A stretch of DNA of 64,000 bases from Afipia sp. P52-10 (GTDB lineage Bacteria; Pseudomonadota; Alphaproteobacteria; Rhizobiales; Xanthobacteraceae). Under the pieces are notes generated by a model. It did no database searches. It had not been told where the DNA came from and saw only the letters and a list, made by a program, of their open reading frames with translations. The stretch spans positions 735,161-799,160 of the forward strand of contig NZ_AZSJ01000007.1 of NCBI RefSeq assembly GCF_000516555.1. Reading direction: 5' to 3'. The position numbers were made by a program, and so were the translations under genes. Of this stretch, positions 61,247-64,000 are shown one piece after another; the stretch's first letter is position 1, and the number at the start of each line of letters is the position of its first letter.

Positions 61247-62638
61247 ATGTCTCACCGGGGCAGCAGGGTGATGGTCGAGGCGCTCGGAAAACTCACTCGC
61301 AGCAAAATCCTTCTGGCCTTGTTGGTCGGATTTTGCGCGCTGTATGTCCGGGCAGTTGCGGTCCAGACGACCACGGTTGATCAACCGCTCCGCGTCGATG
61401 CCCGGGAATATTACCTGTCGGCCTACAATCTCGTGCATCACGGCATCTACAGCCGCTCGGCGGGAGACCAGGCCGACCCGCCGCAGGCCGTTCGGCCAGA
61501 CGCCTACCGCCCACCTGGATTGCCGCTGCTCATTGCCGCGTTCCTGGCCATGTCGCCCGATGAGCAAATGACCCTGCCGTTTTTCCAGGTCGTCAACGTC
61601 CTGGCAGGCGCTGGTGCCTCCGTCGCGCTGTTCATTGCCGCCGCGGCGGTGCTGCCACTCCCGGCAGCGGTCGCGGCCGGCCTGCTGACCGCGGCCTCGC
61701 CGCACCTGACGGCCATCTCCGTCTACCTCCTGACCGAACCGTTCGCGATCCTGCTGGTTGCCGGCTTGCTGATGGTAACCGCTCGGGCCGTACCGGCCAA
61801 AGGTCCCGGCCGCGCGGCTTATTTCCTCGCCCTTGGCATCATCGTCGGTCTGCTAGCGCTGTTCCGCCCGATCTTCATCGCCTTCGCGCCGCTGCTTTGC
61901 CTCGCATTCGAAAGCCGCAGGGACCGGCTGGCGGCCCTGGTCGCCGGCTGCATCGGTGCGGCCTGTGTCGTTGCCCCATGGATGATCCGCAACGCACTGC
62001 TTCCGCTCGACGATCAGGGAAGCCTGATCGCCGCGACGATGCTCGACGGCTCCTATCGCGGCTATGTCATCAACGACGACCCTAAAACTTTTCCCTACCC
62101 GCGATTCACCGATCCGATCTTCGAAACCGCTCGCCAGAGCGTTATGCTGGCGCTGAGCGAGGTATGGGCCCGGATCACGGCCGATCCTCCAGGCATGGCG
62201 CGTTGGTATGTGCTCGAAAAGGCCGCCTATCTGCTGCAGTGGGACAATGTCGACGGCGCCGGCGACGTCTTTGTCTATCCGGTGCTCGACAGCCCTTTTG
62301 CGAGCCGACCTGCGTTCCGGATCATTCACACCCTTTATGCCTCGACGCACAATCTGATGATGCTGCTTGCGACCATCGGCAGCATCCTAGTCTGGACCCG
62401 GTCCGGCCGCGCCAGCCCCCGTATGCGTGTGCTGCGAATGGCGAGCCTGCTGCTGATCTTTTTATATACCGCCCACGTGCCGTTCTTCGCGGCCACCCGC
62501 TATGCGCTGCCGGTCTTCCCTGCCCTGTACCTGCTCTGTCTCATTCCGCTGGTTCGCCTTTGCCGGATCGTGAAAGAGGTGCTCACCCGCCCGACGTCCC
62601 AAACTTTGACACCCACCGGCACCGCACCCGCAGACTAA
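61247..62638 (+). CDS. GT-C fold membrane glycosyltransferase-like protein (GT39/PMT-type)
   Basis: A 463-residue protein with about ten hydrophobic segments. After the first helix (ILLALLVGFCALYVRAVAV) comes a loop with RVDAREYYLSAYNLVHHGIYS, matching the Asp-bearing first periplasmic loop of lipid-linked-sugar glycosyltransferases, and then YRPPGLPLLIA, also typical. Such enzymes transfer sugars from polyprenyl-phosphate donors to proteins, lipid A or other lipids; the acceptor cannot be told. Start is ATG 61247 or 61271. It is divergent from nnrD and has no obvious operon partner. Confidence 0.75.
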   Translation: MSHRGSRVMVEALGKLTRSKILLALLVGFCALYVRAVAVQTTTVDQPLRVDAREYYLSAYNLVHHGIYSRSAGDQADPPQAVRPDAYRPPGLPLLIAAFLAMSPDEQMTLPFFQVVNVLAGAGASVALFIAAAAVLPLPAAVAAGLLTAASPHLTAISVYLLTEPFAILLVAGLLMVTARAVPAKGPGRAAYFLALGIIVGLLALFRPIFIAFAPLLCLAFESRRDRLAALVAGCIGAACVVAPWMIRNALLPLDDQGSLIAATMLDGSYRGYVINDDPKTFPYPRFTDPIFETARQSVMLALSEVWARITADPPGMARWYVLEKAAYLLQWDNVDGAGDVFVYPVLDSPFASRPAFRIIHTLYASTHNLMMLLATIGSILVWTRSGRASPRMRVLRMASLLLIFLYTAHVPFFAATRYALPVFPALYLLCLIPLVRLCRIVKEVLTRPTSQTLTPTGTAPAD

Positions 62639-62843
62639 CGGCGCGCACCTGCCTGCGGCCGACGCAATGCGCCCGCAGATAAGGCACGATCGCGCTCCGC
62701 TGGCTCATCTCGTCATCTTGCTGTCTAAAAAATATGCATAATGCCTACTTTTACGGCAAACAACGCGCCTCCTGCCCTTGGCAGGACTGCGCAGTAGCCA
62801 TTAGTGAATTGATAACACGCAGCTTTCGCGCGTCTCAGCCAGT
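62639..62843 (+). other. AT-rich spacer upstream of the glnB promoter
   Basis: No gene is seen. The first half contains an unusually AT-rich run (around 62725-62745) for this genome, where regulatory protein or NtrC/IHF-type binding could occur; I could not find a convincing NtrC palindrome. Confidence 0.35.
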
Positions 62844-62859
62844 TGGCACGGAGCCTGCT
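62844..62859 (+). promoter_or_regulatory. sigma-54 promoter of glnB
   Basis: TGGCACGGAGCCTGCT matches the sigma-54 consensus TGGCACG-N4-TTGCW at all but one position (C for the first T of the -12 box), with the invariant GG and GC 12 bases apart centre to centre. It lies 171 bases before the glnB start. This fits NtrC-activated glnB-glnA transcription under nitrogen limitation. Confidence 0.82.
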
Positions 62860-62907
62860 TACAGGACGGTGACTTGGCTTCAGGTTAAGCGATGGAGGCA
62901 CTGTTGA

Positions 62908-63369
<462 letters not shown>

Positions 63370-63456
63370 CATTTCCCTCGCCCTGACCTGAAGACATCAC
63401 CCAACGGCCGTAGTCAGCGGCCAAACTATGAAGACCTGTACAAACAAGGGGTATCT

Positions 63457-64000
63457 ATGACGACCGCTAAAGACGTCCTGAAGAAGATCAAGGACAACGA
63501 CGTAAAGTACGTCGATCTGCGTTTCACCGATCCGCGTGGCAAGTGGCAGCACGTCACTTTCGATGTGTCGATGATCGATGAAGACTTCTTCGCCGAAGGC
63601 ACGGCATTCGACGGCTCGTCCATCGCTGGCTGGAAGGCCATCAACGAATCCGACATGCAGCTGATGCCGGACCCGGTCACCGCCACCATCGACCCGTTCT
63701 TCGCAGAGACCACCATGGTCATCACCTGCGACGTGCTTGAGCCGACCACCGGCGAGCCCTACAACCGCGATCCGCGTGGCATCGCCAAGAAGGCCGAGGC
63801 GATGGTGAAGTCCATGGGCGTGGGCGACACCGTGTTCGTTGGCCCCGAGGCCGAGTTCTTCGTGTTCGACGACGTGCGCTTCGCGGCAACCCCGTACAAT
63901 ACCGGCTTCAAGCTGGATTCCTCGGAACTGCCGACCAACTCCGACACAGAGTACGAAGGCGGCAACCTCGGCCACCGCATCCGCACCAAGGGCGGCTACT
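63457..64000 (+). CDS. glnA: glutamine synthetase type I, N-terminal part (3' end outside window)
   Basis: ATP-dependent ligation of ammonium to glutamate. About 181 codons are present from ATG 63457 to the right edge: LRFTDPRGKWQHVTFDV, the substrate-latch region DGSSIAGWKAINESDMQLMP and GPEAEFFVFDDVRF (metal-ligand Glu residues), all typical of the dodecameric GS-I. It follows glnB by 87 bases and is expected to share its sigma-54 promoter. The adenylylation Tyr lies beyond the window. Confidence 0.97.
   Translation, partial: MTTAKDVLKKIKDNDVKYVDLRFTDPRGKWQHVTFDVSMIDEDFFAEGTAFDGSSIAGWKAINESDMQLMPDPVTATIDPFFAETTMVITCDVLEPTTGEPYNRDPRGIAKKAEAMVKSMGVGDTVFVGPEAEFFVFDDVRFAATPYNTGFKLDSSELPTNSDTEYEGGNLGHRIRTKGGY

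Overview
The window is GC-rich DNA from an alphaproteobacterium, most likely order Hyphomicrobiales and family Nitrobacteraceae/Bradyrhizobiaceae (Bradyrhizobium, Rhodopseudomonas, Afipia, Oligotropha or Nitrobacter type). This rests on gene order (rpsB-tsf-pyrH-frr-uppS-cdsA-dxr-rseP-bamA-lpxD-fabZ-lpxA-lpxI-lpxB next to gltA; the 14-gene nuo operon followed by birA-rnj-mce; tig-clpP-clpX-lon-hup), on the short alphaproteobacterial ProS, and on an S2 protein with an extra helix-hairpin-helix tail. No rRNA is present to settle the genus. Nearly everything is chromosomal housekeeping; I see no prophage, insertion sequence, CRISPR array or integrase.

Layout. 1-430: end of gltA (+). 509-15393 (-): translation and envelope cluster, transcribed from rpsB down to lpxB, covering ribosome, elongation factor, UMP kinase, ribosome recycling, isoprenoid, phospholipid, outer-membrane assembly and lipid A synthesis. 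15641-19171 (-): dnaE, followed by about 1 kb of mostly non-coding DNA holding two small membrane-protein genes. 20556-23930 (-): lolD, lolC-type permease and proS. 24210-26769 (+): a two-gene module of a DUF2946 protein and a TonB-dependent receptor, of opposite strand to its surroundings and probably copper-related. 27221-30404 (-): DUF1467 protein, methylmalonyl-CoA epimerase, RNase J and biotin ligase. 30407-45993 (-): the complete complex I operon nuoA-N, with two extra genes inside it: an FkbM-type methyltransferase overlapping nuoD, and a 59-residue membrane protein between nuoE and nuoF. 46393-47109 (-): mgtC. Then tRNA-Asp(GTC), HU and peptidase T (+), a small membrane protein and a beta-hydroxyacid-dehydrogenase-like protein (-), and tRNA-Val(TAC). 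51098-57977 (-): the protein quality-control block lon, clpX, clpP, tig. Then tRNA-Leu(TAG), a Tat-exported cupredoxin-fold protein that has lost the usual copper ligands (+), the bifunctional NAD(P)HX repair enzyme (-), a GT-C type membrane glycosyltransferase (+), and glnB-glnA (+) behind a clear sigma-54 promoter; glnA runs off the right edge.

I found no convincing undescribed multi-gene system. The observations most worth a follow-up are the methyltransferase and mini-protein embedded in the complex I operon, the histidine-rich loop of NuoL, the copper-ligand-free SufI/FtsP-like protein, the DUF2946/TonB-receptor insertion, and a well-formed 32-codon membrane microprotein gene at 20052-20150.
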